Notes under the pieces: generated by a model
The model's database searches: none
Told to the model about the DNA's origin: nothing
The model's input: only the letters and a program-made list of their open reading frames with translations
Shown: positions 1 to 9,800 of the stretch, one piece after another
Layout: the number at the start of each line of letters is the position of its first letter
Position numbering within the stretch: position 1 is the stretch's first letter
Made by a program: the position numbers and the translations under genes
Origin: Natrinema gelatinilyticum
GTDB lineage: Archaea; Halobacteriota; Halobacteria; Halobacteriales; Natrialbaceae
NCBI RefSeq assembly: GCF_024266705.1
Contig: NZ_CP100757.1
Coordinates: forward strand, 992,001-1,056,000
Length of the DNA stretch: 64,000 bases
Direction of reading: 5' to 3'

Positions 1-1249
1 CGAGGCCAGCGAAGGCCAGCGGGAGTGATGCGAGTGCACAGAAGCAGAGCAGGAGTGGGAGCCCGACGGCCACGACGGGCGTGACCGGTGGTGACCAGCG
101 CCGGACGAGTGCAGGGATTGCCACCCCGGCACAGACGACGCTCGCGAGGTGGACGAACGTCTGCCCTCGGCGAGCAAAGTCAGCGTACACTGGATCGACG
201 CCGGCGGTGACCGCAAAGCCGACCCAGGCGATGGGCGCGACAAGGAGCGCGGCTACGACCGCCCGCGTGCCAACACGGCCGATCCCCAGCGGTAGCCCCC
301 AACACGCCAGCGCGGCGAGCACCGTCAGCGGGGCGACGTACACGAGTAGTTGCGGCGGCGTCGTCGCGGTGCCGGGGAAGAGACCCCAGACCGCGTTGGC
401 ACCGAGTATCGAGAATCCTCCGACAGCGACGGTGCCGACGGTTAGCCGGGCGTTGCGAGCGGAGGCTCGAGTCAGCCACTGCGCGCCTGCACCCAACACG
501 ATGACCCAGGCAACGAACAGGCCCGGCTTTGTGGCCAGTTCGGCGGCATACGGTGGTTGCGTCAGCGCGTAGTAGCCCCCGATGTAGAGCCAAAACGGGG
601 CCAGGAGAGCGAGACCCGGCCCGAACGCGGCCCGCCCGTCGCGGGCGACCGCGAGTCCGACGAGCCCCACCAGCGTTAGAGCGGCCATAAACGTGCTGAG
701 GTGGTGGGTGATCGGAAGGACGAGCAGGAACGTCGCAGTCACAAGTACCCATGCTAGGCGGCGGGTTCGAAGCACGCGCTGGCTGCCGATCGCGAGGAGC
801 ACGACGAACAGCAGGCCCAGCACCTCGTAGCTGACCGTGACAGTGCGGCGTAGGTAGATGCCCTCGAGCGCCAACGTTAGCCCGGCGGCCGTCGCCGCGA
901 TTGCGACGCGCTCTTGCTGGGTGGACAACGGCGTGCAACGCCAGACCAGCAGGACCGCAAGTACCGGCGGGAGCGCGCCGACCACGGCGATGCTCGGCTG
1001 GGCGAGCCAGAGCGGTGCCACGCCGGTGACGCTGGCCGCTATCGCAAGGAGCGTCGGAAACACGTAACCATGGGGACCAATCCCCGCGCCGGTGAGCGTC
1101 CCGGTCGCGATCGTATCACGGGCCTGGGCGGCGAACATGAAGCCATCCGGATTAAATGGATACGGCGTCCAGAAGAGGGGGAGCAGCCGGGCCGTCACCG
1201 CCACCGCGAGCACCGTCACCGTGGCTTTCCACACACGACGGGAACTCAT
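1..1249 (-). CDS. Multi-pass membrane protein, GT-C glycosyltransferase-like (3' end beyond window)
   Basis: An uninterrupted minus-strand frame starts at the ATG at 1249 and leaves the window at position 1 after about 416 codons. The protein is almost entirely hydrophobic helices with short loops. The first helix covers roughly residues 8-27 and is followed by a loop with NPDG (Asp35) and a second acidic residue (Asp45). An Asp-bearing first external loop after one helix is the usual layout of GT-C lipid-linked sugar transferases, so that role is inferred, not shown. Strong codon bias and the unbroken frame show it is the real gene. Arg-rich reading frames on both strands of the same DNA are shadows. 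A glycosyltransferase gene follows about 1 kb away, which fits a glycan role. Confidence 0.75.
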   Translation of the reverse strand, partial: MSSRRVWKATVTVLAVAVTARLLPLFWTPYPFNPDGFMFAAQARDTIATGTLTGAGIGPHGYVFPTLLAIAASVTGVAPLWLAQPSIAVVGALPPVLAVLLVWRCTPLSTQQERVAIAATAAGLTLALEGIYLRRTVTVSYEVLGLLFVVLLAIGSQRVLRTRRLAWVLVTATFLLVLPITHHLSTFMAALTLVGLVGLAVARDGRAAFGPGLALLAPFWLYIGGYYALTQPPYAAELATKPGLFVAWVIVLGAGAQWLTRASARNARLTVGTVAVGGFSILGANAVWGLFPGTATTPPQLLVYVAPLTVLAALACWGLPLGIGRVGTRAVVAALLVAPIAWVGFAVTAGVDPVYADFARRGQTFVHLASVVCAGVAIPALVRRWSPPVTPVVAVGLPLLLCFCALASLPLAFAGL

Positions 1250-1566
1250 TAGTCGGTATACGTGAGCGTTGATGAGTTAGTTATTTCGACTATCCGGGTT
1301 AGTCATCTATCGTTCTACTGGCACATAATTCCACCAATCCCTATGAAAGGTGAGTTTTGGCCCACTGCTCGAGTTTTCCGCTCACAACCGTCTCCACGAC
1401 GCGAATCCGAAACGCAGCCCGAGCCGATCCAGCGCCGCGCAGACTCGAGTCGCTGACAGGACTTCGTGCGATTCGTCCCCACCCTGTTTGGTCGCCACTG
1501 CCGTGGCTCACTCCTTGAAAGTGGGGGCTTCCCACCTCAAACCGCTAAAGCAACTGCCGCCGCTGG

Positions 1567-1752
1567 CTACTGTTCCCAGAGTTGCGCAGCGGGTGTTCCA
1601 CAGCATTCGCAGATGACTGCCATATTCTCTTTATATCTATCCGATGTGAGGCTACCGTCACCGCAGAAAGCACATGTTTGGCCCACCAATTTCTCAACTA
1701 ACTTGTCACCGTCGTCCACCTTCTCGACCCCTTGCATTCTCAGTTGAGACAT
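1567..1752 (-). CDS. HVO_A0556-type small zinc finger protein
   Basis: A 61-residue protein with two Cys pairs, CAFC at about residues 27-30 and CECC at about 49-52, separated by a SDRYKENMAVIC stretch and ending in a GTPAAQLW motif. This is the pattern I know from the haloarchaeal HVO_A0556 zinc-finger family, a zinc ribbon whose function is unknown. The two CxxC knuckles should bind one zinc ion. A TATA-like run lies just upstream and there is no Shine-Dalgarno sequence, so the transcript is probably leaderless or nearly so. It stands alone between the membrane-protein gene and an AT-rich intergenic region. Confidence 0.8.
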   Translation of the reverse strand: MSQLRMQGVEKVDDGDKLVEKLVGQTCAFCGDGSLTSDRYKENMAVICECCGTPAAQLWEQ

Positions 1753-1763
1753 TCTATATCAGA

Positions 1764-1776
1764 TTTATATATTTAT
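1764..1776 (-). promoter_or_regulatory. TATA-like promoter of the zinc finger gene
   Basis: An A/T-only run (tttatatatttat on the plus strand) sits 12-24 bases upstream of the minus-strand ATG at 1752. That is slightly closer than usual for a leaderless haloarchaeal transcript. No other box is visible. Confidence 0.4.
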
Positions 1777-1834
1777 TGGCCGAAAGCCAATTCAAAGCTA
1801 TCTTTCTGCGAGGATAGAATTCCGCCATGAACGG

Positions 1835-2087
1835 CTGTCTCTTACCCAGACGTCTATGTCGTCTCAGACGAGCGTTACAGACCCTCTTGCTCCTGTTTTG
1901 AGATTGAACTATCTAGTTCAGTCGTGATCCGAGCGATGATACCGATAGTGGCTTACTGAATTCGGGTGAAACAGAGGTGCCAAATTGCCCCATCTAATGG
2001 ACTAGAAAACTGAATTCAACTGATTTCTGTCGCACGTACCTATCCATATCTGTCACGTTGGCAGTTCGATTGGTGGGTAAGAGACAG
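1835..2087. mobile_element. Possible MITE bounded by 14-bp inverted repeats
   Basis: The motif ctgtctcttaccca at 1835-1848 recurs as its exact reverse complement at 2074-2087. The 253 bp between contain no open frame of note and are AT-rich. The spacing and perfect 14-bp arms look like a non-autonomous transposon, but I see no flanking target duplication. The rest of the 1753-2374 intergenic stretch shows nothing I recognise. Confidence 0.35.
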
Positions 2088-2389
2088 GCGCTACGCTAGG
2101 AAGGAGGGCACTAGCAACTTCAGTGGGTACGCCCATGAATTTGGCCGCCTTCACAGATAATATATGCGATGGCACTACAAGGAGATGAACACCGACGTTT
2201 ACGACCATTGGTAAACTCCTGTCAAGAATTTAGTTCACGATGCTTACCAGTCACCTATGATGTATGTAGTGATTCCATCTACTTTGGAATTGCTTTGTAA
2301 TGAATACTTTGGTATTTCTTTGTGATTGAAGCTTCTTCATCCTCCTAATCATAAAATTGCGTGACATACTCTAATTGAGGAGTATGGAT

Positions 2390-3694
2390 ATGCTAATCTC
2401 AAGTGAGAATACTTATGTGGTTCTACAATCAGGATCAGTACGCATCAATTTACATAACATACAAATGTCCACCAAGCAGAAATCACAAGTTTTGGAGGGT
2501 GCTGAAGATGGGGAAAACGGAACCGTACTCCGACATCGATCTGCCGATAACTTCCTCCTTGATCGGGAGTCCGAACTCGAGCCCGAGTTGACCGTCGTTA
2601 TGCCGACGCTGAACGAGGAAGATGGTATTGGACAGTGTCTCGATTGGATCAAAGAAGCAATCGAAGAGCTTGAAGTGCCAACGGAGATCATCATCAGCGA
2701 TAGTTCGACTGATCGCACGCCGGAAATCGCCCGTGAACACGGGGCGATCGTCGTCGAACCCGACCAGGGTGGGTACGGGTACGCCTATCGATATGCCTTC
2801 GAGCGTGCTCGTGGGGACTATATCGCGATGGGTGACGCTGACACGACGTACGACTTCCGGGAGATTCCTCGGCTGCTCGCCGAACTCGAGGATACCGGCG
2901 CGGATATGGTGATGGGAAGCCGTCTCGATGGCGAGATCAAACCCGGCGCGATGCCGACGCTTCATCAGTACATCGGGAATCCGATGCTGACGAGGTTCCT
3001 GAACCTATTCTACGGTGCAGGAGTGAGTGACTCACACAGCGGTTTCCGGATCTTCACGCGGGAGGCCTACGAAACGATGGATCTGGAGACGACGGGGATG
3101 GAGTTTGCCAGTGAGATGATCATGGAAGCCGGCGCCCAGGATCTGAAGATCGCGGAGACGCCGATCATCTATCACGAACGCGAGGGTGAAGAGACCCTCG
3201 AGAGTTTCAAAGATGGGTGGCGACACGTCCGCTTCATGCTGGTGAATGCGCCCAGCTATCTGTTCTCGGTGCCGGGTCTCCTGCTGGGCCTCGTCGGAAT
3301 GGCTGTGATGGGAATCGCTGGCAGTGGGGTATCAATCGGCGGTGTAAATCTTGGTATCCGCTCGATGATTGCGGGGAGTCTGTTGACAATCGTCGGCTAT
3401 CAGATCGCTAGTCTCGGGGTGTTCGCAGCTGTGGCGAGCGATCCGATTCGGCAGCCCGAAGATCCAATCACGGACTGGGTGACGAATTCGCTGTCGCTCG
3501 AACACGGCGCGACGGCCGGGCTGGCGGTGTTCGGCGTTGGCAGTGTGTACGCGGGCACGTTGGTCTACCAATGGATCTCGAGCGGATTTTCGTCGCTCTC
3601 GTTCACGATGAGCTCACTCGTCGCGTTCACGGCAATCGTCGTTGGACTTCAGACGGTGTTCTCGTCGTTCTTCCTGAGCGCTGTGAACCAGTAA
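2390..3694 (+). CDS. GT2 (DPM1/AglJ-like) glycosyltransferase with membrane tail
   Basis: The GT-A domain starts near VVMPTLNEEDGIG and carries the DAD metal-binding motif in GDADTTYDF, as in dolichyl-phosphate sugar synthases. Four hydrophobic helices follow in the C-terminal 150 residues. Family knowledge says such enzymes move a sugar from a nucleotide donor to dolichyl phosphate on the cytoplasmic face. The start is uncertain. The frame opens at 2375; GAGG at 2377-2380 lies about 9 bases before the ATG at 2390, so I use that one; another ATG is at 2465. The first 45 or so codons are AT-rich and unlike the rest, so the conserved gene may begin later. The epimerase downstream is on the same strand 155 bp away. 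Confidence 0.85.
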   Translation: MLISSENTYVVLQSGSVRINLHNIQMSTKQKSQVLEGAEDGENGTVLRHRSADNFLLDRESELEPELTVVMPTLNEEDGIGQCLDWIKEAIEELEVPTEIIISDSSTDRTPEIAREHGAIVVEPDQGGYGYAYRYAFERARGDYIAMGDADTTYDFREIPRLLAELEDTGADMVMGSRLDGEIKPGAMPTLHQYIGNPMLTRFLNLFYGAGVSDSHSGFRIFTREAYETMDLETTGMEFASEMIMEAGAQDLKIAETPIIYHEREGEETLESFKDGWRHVRFMLVNAPSYLFSVPGLLLGLVGMAVMGIAGSGVSIGGVNLGIRSMIAGSLLTIVGYQIASLGVFAAVASDPIRQPEDPITDWVTNSLSLEHGATAGLAVFGVGSVYAGTLVYQWISSGFSSLSFTMSSLVAFTAIVVGLQTVFSSFFLSAVNQ

Positions 3695-3849
3695 GTGGTA
3701 TTGGTATCTTCCACCGCTTTCAGACGCGGACATCCGCTCTCTATCTTTAAACAGCGAGATTCTGTCGCCGTTTGCAGCGAGGAGACTGTCACTTGTCAGG
3801 CGATCCACGAAGCATAACGCTCTTTGGACGATCAGATAATCATTAGTTG

Positions 3850-4785
3850 ATGAAATTATCTGATCAACAGCTTTTACTCACGGGCGGTGCCGGGCTTGTC
3901 GGTGCCGAACTCGCTACACAGCTTAGCAGCACAAACGACCTCATCGTCGTCGATAATCTCTCGAACGGGATTCGAGAGGAGGTTCCCGGTGACGCATCGT
4001 TCATCGAGGCGGATCTCACGGAGCCAACGACGCTTCAAGAGGTCGTCACCCCTGATCTTGATGCCGTTATCCACTGTGCAGCTGCAGACAAGTACGTCAA
4101 CAGTGACGACCCCCGACAGCAGTTCGAGACGAACGCCGGCATGACGCATTCGCTGCTCGAGCGGATGGACGAGGTCGGCGTCGACAACATCGCCTTTACC
4201 TCCTCGTCAACGGTGTACGGCGAGGCACCTCGACCGACGCCCGAGGATTACGCGCCGCTCGAGCCGATCAGTGTCTACGGCGCAGCGAAACTCGCCGAGG
4301 AATCGTTGCTCTCGGTCTATGCTCACGCTCACGACTTCACCGTCTGGAACTTCCGGTTTGCGAACGTCGTCGGACCACGGTTCGGCGCTGGGGTTGTTCC
4401 CGATTTCGTCGAGAAACTGGATGAGAATTCCGAGGTCCTGACGATCCTCGGAAACGGCCGCCAGGAAAAATCCTATATGCATGTCGAGGACTGTGCCGCT
4501 GCCATGCGCCACGTCATCGAGCACGCGTCGGAGACGGGGACGATGCATACCTACAATCTCGGTACTCGGACAACGACCTCGGTCGATCGGATTGCTGCCA
4601 TCGTCGCCGATGAGATGGGAGTCGATCCGTCCCACGAGTATACTGGGGGAGACCGCGGTTGGACGGGGGACGTTCCGAAGATGCGTCTCTCGATTGAAAA
4701 GCTATCGGCGCTTGGCTGGGAACCGACGCTGAGTAGCGACGCCGCAGTCCGGAGAGCTGCCGAGCAGTTAGTAGCTCGTCTTTAG
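3850..4785 (+). CDS. NAD-dependent sugar-nucleotide epimerase/dehydratase
   Basis: An extended short-chain dehydrogenase of about 311 residues. The N-terminal GGAGLVG is the NAD-binding glycine motif, and the YGAAK sequence near residue 150 supplies the catalytic Tyr and Lys, with SSSTVYG before it. The family (GalE-like) interconverts or dehydrates UDP-linked sugars in the cytoplasm. The frame also opens with TTG at 3847, but the adjacent ATG at 3850 is the likelier start. It is not the same gene as the epimerase at 56.5 kb; the two share only family motifs. It probably supplies a nucleotide sugar for surface glycans. The exact substrate cannot be read from the sequence. Confidence 0.88.
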   Translation: MKLSDQQLLLTGGAGLVGAELATQLSSTNDLIVVDNLSNGIREEVPGDASFIEADLTEPTTLQEVVTPDLDAVIHCAAADKYVNSDDPRQQFETNAGMTHSLLERMDEVGVDNIAFTSSSTVYGEAPRPTPEDYAPLEPISVYGAAKLAEESLLSVYAHAHDFTVWNFRFANVVGPRFGAGVVPDFVEKLDENSEVLTILGNGRQEKSYMHVEDCAAAMRHVIEHASETGTMHTYNLGTRTTTSVDRIAAIVADEMGVDPSHEYTGGDRGWTGDVPKMRLSIEKLSALGWEPTLSSDAAVRRAAEQLVARL

Positions 4786-4883
4786 GCGCGCGCTGACGGC
4801 TGCCAAAACCTACCTGGCGGCCTATACGGATGGAGCCTGCCGGTCTCGGTAATAGGTTCACACGAACATCTTGTACAACCTCG

Positions 4884-5048
4884 ATGCAGAGGAAAGTTCT
4901 CAGCCTCCGCGAAGGAGCCGAGGATGTCGTGGGACTGCTCGAGTGAGCCTACGAAAATGACACGGTGGCAATCTAATTATTCGAGGACGTGACCATCGAC
5001 GAGGCGCTCGAATGTGTAATCGAATCGCGTATCAGGAACAGGGACTGA
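4884..5048 (+). pseudogene. Decayed short coding remnant with two in-frame stops
   Basis: Read from 4884, one frame gives an acidic, gene-like sequence (LREGAEDVVGLLE, then AYENDTVAI, then LFEDVTIDEALECVIESRI) broken by TGA and TAA codons and closed by a final TGA at 5046. The composition is clearly haloarchaeal-protein-like rather than random. I do not recognise the family. It ends 3 bases before the stop codon of the convergent 607-residue gene. Confidence 0.4.
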
Positions 5049-5051
5049 TTT

Positions 5052-6875
5052 CTACTCCGATTCGTGCGTCTCAAGCACGTCGAATTGCAATCCACTCGAC
5101 GTTTCTCCCCGTCCTGGTGTAGCGGTTCGACCGCTCCAAAGATGGGTCGTCCCGTCCATCCACCGGGCGAGTTGGTAGGTTCGCGTCACAGTCGTGCCCG
5201 CCCGTGGTACTTCCGCTTCGGGAATCGTGAGATCAGATGTACCGAGGACTCGTCCTTTGGGTTCGGACATCTCTCCCGGGTCTGTGGTGAGCAGTCGACC
5301 GAGCAGCAATCGAATCGCCTCGGACGACTCTTGCTGGGGCACGAGTGGGTACCAATTCTCAGGGACGTGTGTCATCAGTCGATAGACGTCCTCGACGTCA
5401 CCGTCACCGAGTGACCCCTGGACTGTCGGCTCCGACTCGTCTCCGCTGGCGCGGGCTTCGTCTCGATCGTAGGGCTGTCCGATCGATCCCTCGATTCGGT
5501 GCTCGATAGCCCACCCGACGTTCGCCATCTCATCGCGGGCGAACTCGACTTCCTCGACAGGGTCGGTTTCGAGCGAGTCCGCGAGCATCGGGGGCAAGAA
5601 CAGCCCGGGTTCACCCTCCTTTCCAGTGTTGGTGAACGCGTACATGTTCCACCCGCTGTCGCCTTCCGCGGCGTCCTCTTCGACGATTGACTCGACAGGA
5701 TAGGTCTTCCCGAATGTAGTAGTGACGATGAGATCCTTAATGCGAGCGAGCGATCCAACGTCCAGTTCTACGGGAACGACGAACCAGTCGTCGCCCGCGA
5801 CGAGGCCGAATTCCTGGACGACGAGTTTGGGCAGGTCTTCGGCGGCCATCTCGATGGCAGGCAGATTGACTGTTCCCTCCTCAAACTCCCAGTATCGAGG
5901 CTTCGGCATCCCCGGATAGGTCGCGGCCGTCGGAACCATTCGTCGTTCCTCCGGTTTCTCTTCCTCCGGTTTCTCTTCCTCCGGTTTCTCTTCCTCCGGT
6001 TTCTCTTCCTCCGGTTTCTCCGCAGGAGTCTCGGTAGACGGTAACTCGGTTTCACCGGATTGTTGTTTGGCCTCATTTGCCAGCGATCGATTCTCCGCAA
6101 CGGAGAACGAATGCCAGTCGATTCGACCCGTGGTGTACTCCTTGGCTTCGAAAACGGTCTCGTTCTCGCCCGTACCTGTCGAAACGGCGAATCGATACTC
6201 CATCCGAGATGGGTCCCACGCCGACTCCGTCGACACTTCAGGTTCATCATACAGGTCGCGATACCACTCACGGTACGCCTTGACGGCGTCCAGATATCCC
6301 GTATCAGTAGGGGAGACTCCCTCGGGCACGGGGTCGGACGTTGTCTCGTCTTCGAAAGCGTGGAACAACGCCGTGCCGTCCAGCACTCGGCCGCTGACGA
6401 CCATCGAATATCGCTGGCCGTCGTCCTTGAGTTCGTTCGCGCTCCACTCGTCGGCGTCCAGCACGAACCCTTCGAGGTCGGATGGTTGCACCGGGGTGGA
6501 ATCCTGTTTGATCACGTCGTGCGTACCGAGCAATCGGAGGAAGTGTTCGCCCGCTTCGGCCGCTTGCCGGACATCGATTCTGTCCGCATCTGGCCTCGGA
6601 CGAACGGCTTCCTGTTCGACGAGCGCTTCAAGCGGTGGCCCCTCAGACGCGGTGTACGGTTTCGGCGTCGCTTCACCGGGCTGATACCACGTCACCGGAT
6701 CGGACGCCATGGAGTACGAAACCGTGACCGGCGAGCCTGCGTCTTCGCCTTCGAGTTCACCGAATTGCCACTGTCGGCCGAGCAACCAGAGCGGGTCGTG
6801 GACCGCTGCCCGGCGAGCGTTCAGCGTCTCGCTTCGCGTCCGTGGTTCGAGTCGTTTCCAGGTCGTGAGTGACAT
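5052..6875 (-). CDS. Megaprotein operon, last gene: uncharacterised 607-residue protein with RQWQFGE motif
   Basis: The function is unknown. The N terminus has a distinctive block: WKRLEPR, then DPLWLLGRQWQFGELEGEDAG. From memory this is conserved in uncharacterised bacterial proteins encoded beside DUF6603 genes; that should be verified. About residues 286-310 are five near-perfect copies of a PEEEK unit, encoded by 15-bp tandem repeats, forming a charged linker between two globular parts. There is no signal peptide or membrane helix, so it is predicted cytoplasmic. Its ATG (6873-6875) overlaps the stop of the 2225-residue gene by one base, so the two are translationally coupled. It is the last gene of the operon. 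Confidence 0.93.
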   Translation of the reverse strand: MSLTTWKRLEPRTRSETLNARRAAVHDPLWLLGRQWQFGELEGEDAGSPVTVSYSMASDPVTWYQPGEATPKPYTASEGPPLEALVEQEAVRPRPDADRIDVRQAAEAGEHFLRLLGTHDVIKQDSTPVQPSDLEGFVLDADEWSANELKDDGQRYSMVVSGRVLDGTALFHAFEDETTSDPVPEGVSPTDTGYLDAVKAYREWYRDLYDEPEVSTESAWDPSRMEYRFAVSTGTGENETVFEAKEYTTGRIDWHSFSVAENRSLANEAKQQSGETELPSTETPAEKPEEEKPEEEKPEEEKPEEEKPEERRMVPTAATYPGMPKPRYWEFEEGTVNLPAIEMAAEDLPKLVVQEFGLVAGDDWFVVPVELDVGSLARIKDLIVTTTFGKTYPVESIVEEDAAEGDSGWNMYAFTNTGKEGEPGLFLPPMLADSLETDPVEEVEFARDEMANVGWAIEHRIEGSIGQPYDRDEARASGDESEPTVQGSLGDGDVEDVYRLMTHVPENWYPLVPQQESSEAIRLLLGRLLTTDPGEMSEPKGRVLGTSDLTIPEAEVPRAGTTVTRTYQLARWMDGTTHLWSGRTATPGRGETSSGLQFDVLETHESE

Positions 6876-9800
6876 CAGTCGGGCACCTCCCAGTTGGCGA
6901 TGAATGCCTGTTGGATGAACGAGCGTAACTCGTCGAGGTTGATGGAAATGGAGTCTGGACTAGCCGAGTCGTCGCGTGAGTTTTCCGCAAAGCACAACGC
7001 CGGGAGGAGGTGGCCAAGTCCAGTCTCCGAGAGTGCTTCGGGGTCGGCCGTTCGAAGCTTGGCCAACTCGAGACTCTCTTCGACGATGTCGGCCAGTGCT
7101 TGCAGGTTCCAGCCATCGTCCGTCGGCGGGACGGCGAGCAACATCGATTGCGGGGCGCGGCTGTTCGGGCGATCGAAGTGGAACGAGAGTCCCGTCGTTT
7201 CCGTCGTCCTCGGGACAGTTTCGACCCACTCGTCGACGAAGAATCCGGCCATCGTTCCGCTTGCATCGACGTTGTCGTAGAGGTGGGCGACGAGCGAGAG
7301 CCGGCCCCCGATTCGAGCGTCGTCGTCACGGTCCGCCCACTCGTCGGACAGGCCGATCCACGTGTCCGGGTCACGGTACGGTAGCTGCCCAGCTTGCATT
7401 CTGGGTGCCCGCGTCTGGTTGAAGTCCCCAAACGTTTCGCCGTACGTGAAGGCTCGCTGGAGGGTTCGTGGCTGTTCGCGAACGCGTGCGGCGCGCTGGA
7501 ACCACGTCTCGACGTTCATCACGTCTCCGTTCTGGAGGGTCTCATTGTGGCTCGGTGCGAACGTATCTTGCAGTTCGGGTCCGTTCGCCGGCTGGAACGG
7601 TGGCAACACCACGAACGACTCTCCGAGAAGCGCTTCGAGCCGGTCCAGTTGCTGATCCAGAGTCGGGTCGGTCCCTCCGATGGGGAGGGCAGCACTTGCC
7701 CGGCTCACTCGGTCTGCGATCTCGTCTCCGGCCGAGGACGCCTGCGTCGCGAGCGTCGATACGTCGTCGGCGCTCGACCCAGTGGCCGACAGCGGAATCG
7801 CCCCGTGGATGCCGAAGTAGGAGGCGCGAAACAGACCGTCACGGAGTTCTTCGACGCCGTCGTCGCGGAGGGCGTCCAATCCGTCGGTTCGTGGCGCCGT
7901 GAGGTCGGCCGGCACGTCGAGCAGTGTGTCGAACTCGGATACCTCAGCCGTGAGGTGGCCGAGTAACGAATCGAGGGCCTGTTGCACCTCCGCTCGCACC
8001 GCCGGGTCATGAAATCCGTTCAGGATGTCGTACTCGCCCGCCTGTTCTTCGCTGGGGGGCGTTTTCCCGGCAACCGCTTCAAGTATCGGTTCCAGGATCC
8101 GCCAGATTGCGAGTTCGTCTGCGCCGGAATCGAATCCGGGCAGCGTGATCGAAGTCGTGAGCAACGTCTCTACGGCCACCCGCATCTCGTCGCCCTCCTC
8201 GTAGAGGGACTGCAGTGCCAATTCGACCGCGTTCTCGAAGGGGGCCCCATCCGTGGTGGCCGACGGTGTCGAGAGTGACTCCCAGACCGTCCGGAGTTCG
8301 GAACTCGCGTTCGAGAAGGACTCGAGCTGGTCCGAGACGGTGGACAGCCGACGCAGATGTGGGAGCCATTCGTCCAGGCGCCACTCCGGTTGATACCACT
8401 GGACGGCCCGGCCCGGGACGCTGATCTCGGATGGTCGTCCTTGTGTCGTTCTCGTCACTCGGGCCCGCACCGTGAACGTCGTTCCGTCCCCGATACCGCT
8501 GCAGTCGACGTCGGCCTCGAAGTGGCCGTCCTCTCGAACCCTGGCCTCTGCCTGGGCATCGACGCGTCCAGTGCTCGCCTCGATCTCGATCCGCACCCGT
8601 TGACCGGGGCGAGCGGTGGTCCACCCCAGGATTCGCTGCCCCGACTCCGGGCGAACGAGGACCTCACCCTCGATGGCCGAGAGGGTGATACCGGCAGTTC
8701 GAACCTCGTGCAGGCGGGTCAGATCGGCGACGAGGCCCGTCGCAGAGAGCGACGCGAGGTCGCCTTCGACGCTATCGAGGTCGCTCTGGGCGATGGCGGT
8801 GCTGGCGGTCACGACGGCATCGACGAGGTCGTCAAGTGTGTCAATCGGACGGGCGTGGCCGCCCGTCTCCTTGAAGAGCGGTACGATAGCTTCGAGTTGC
8901 TGTTGGATATCCTGGAGTCGCTTGTGGGCGTCCGTGGCGCGCGACCCCAGTTCGGAGCCGTACGTGGCGTCGGCCGCTTCGTCTGGAAGTGCGAGGTCGC
9001 TCGCGTCTGCTGCTCGGCCACCGGTCACCAGTTCTCGTGCGGTTCTCGCGACCTCCAGTAGTTCACCGAAGCTGACGTGGATGCTCGGGTCGACGCCAAG
9101 TTCGTCCAGGTCTCCGTCCCACTCGTCGAATGGACCGAAGGTGATGGTCACGTCACCGTCCGGTGCGATGGTGGCCGGACCGTCGCGGTAGAGGTGATAG
9201 ACGATGCGTTGCTCGATTTCGGAGCGCTGTGTCTCTGCCTCGCCCTCTTCGAGATACAGGACGTCCAGGGGTGACAGGGCGAGGTCCGAGAGGCGAACCA
9301 CAGTCGTCTCCCGGGGTCTTTCGCTCTCGTCCTCAGTGCTGTCGTTATCGGGAGCGGGGGCCTCAACGTCGTATTCGACCAGACAGCGGACTCGCTCTGG
9401 GGCCCCGAAGAGGTCGCCGACGAACGCGTTCAAGTTTGGCTCTACGGCCGCCCTGACTGCCGCGTCCGGGGACGGTGTCCACGCGGGGGTCGAGTCGCCG
9501 TCGCCGTCGAAGAGGACCAGCACCCGGTGTGTGACCCCGATCCCCGTCCGCGGCGTCCTAGTCATGTCGAGGTCCTGTGGTGCCTCACCCCGCGAGAGAG
9601 CGTCCACCGAGCCGCCTGCACGGGTCGGGTTCCCGTTGAGGAGTTGGTGGAGTCCTTCGGCGGTCAGTACGTCTCGAACGGCGTCGACCTGGTCGTCAAG
9701 GAGGTCCAGTACGTCCGTGATAGCGGTGTGGTTTGGGTCTGGTTCTTGTGGCAGTTTGGCTGTGTCTGCCCCGGGTTTCGTCCCCCAGGGAATCGCGTCG

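Noticed and set aside
180..938. A 252-codon minus-strand frame rich in Arg and Pro
   Set aside because: It is a shadow of the membrane-protein gene in another frame; composition is wrong for a haloarchaeal protein.
5946..6020. 15-bp tandem repeat as a CRISPR array
   Set aside because: Contiguous units without spacers, inside a coding frame.
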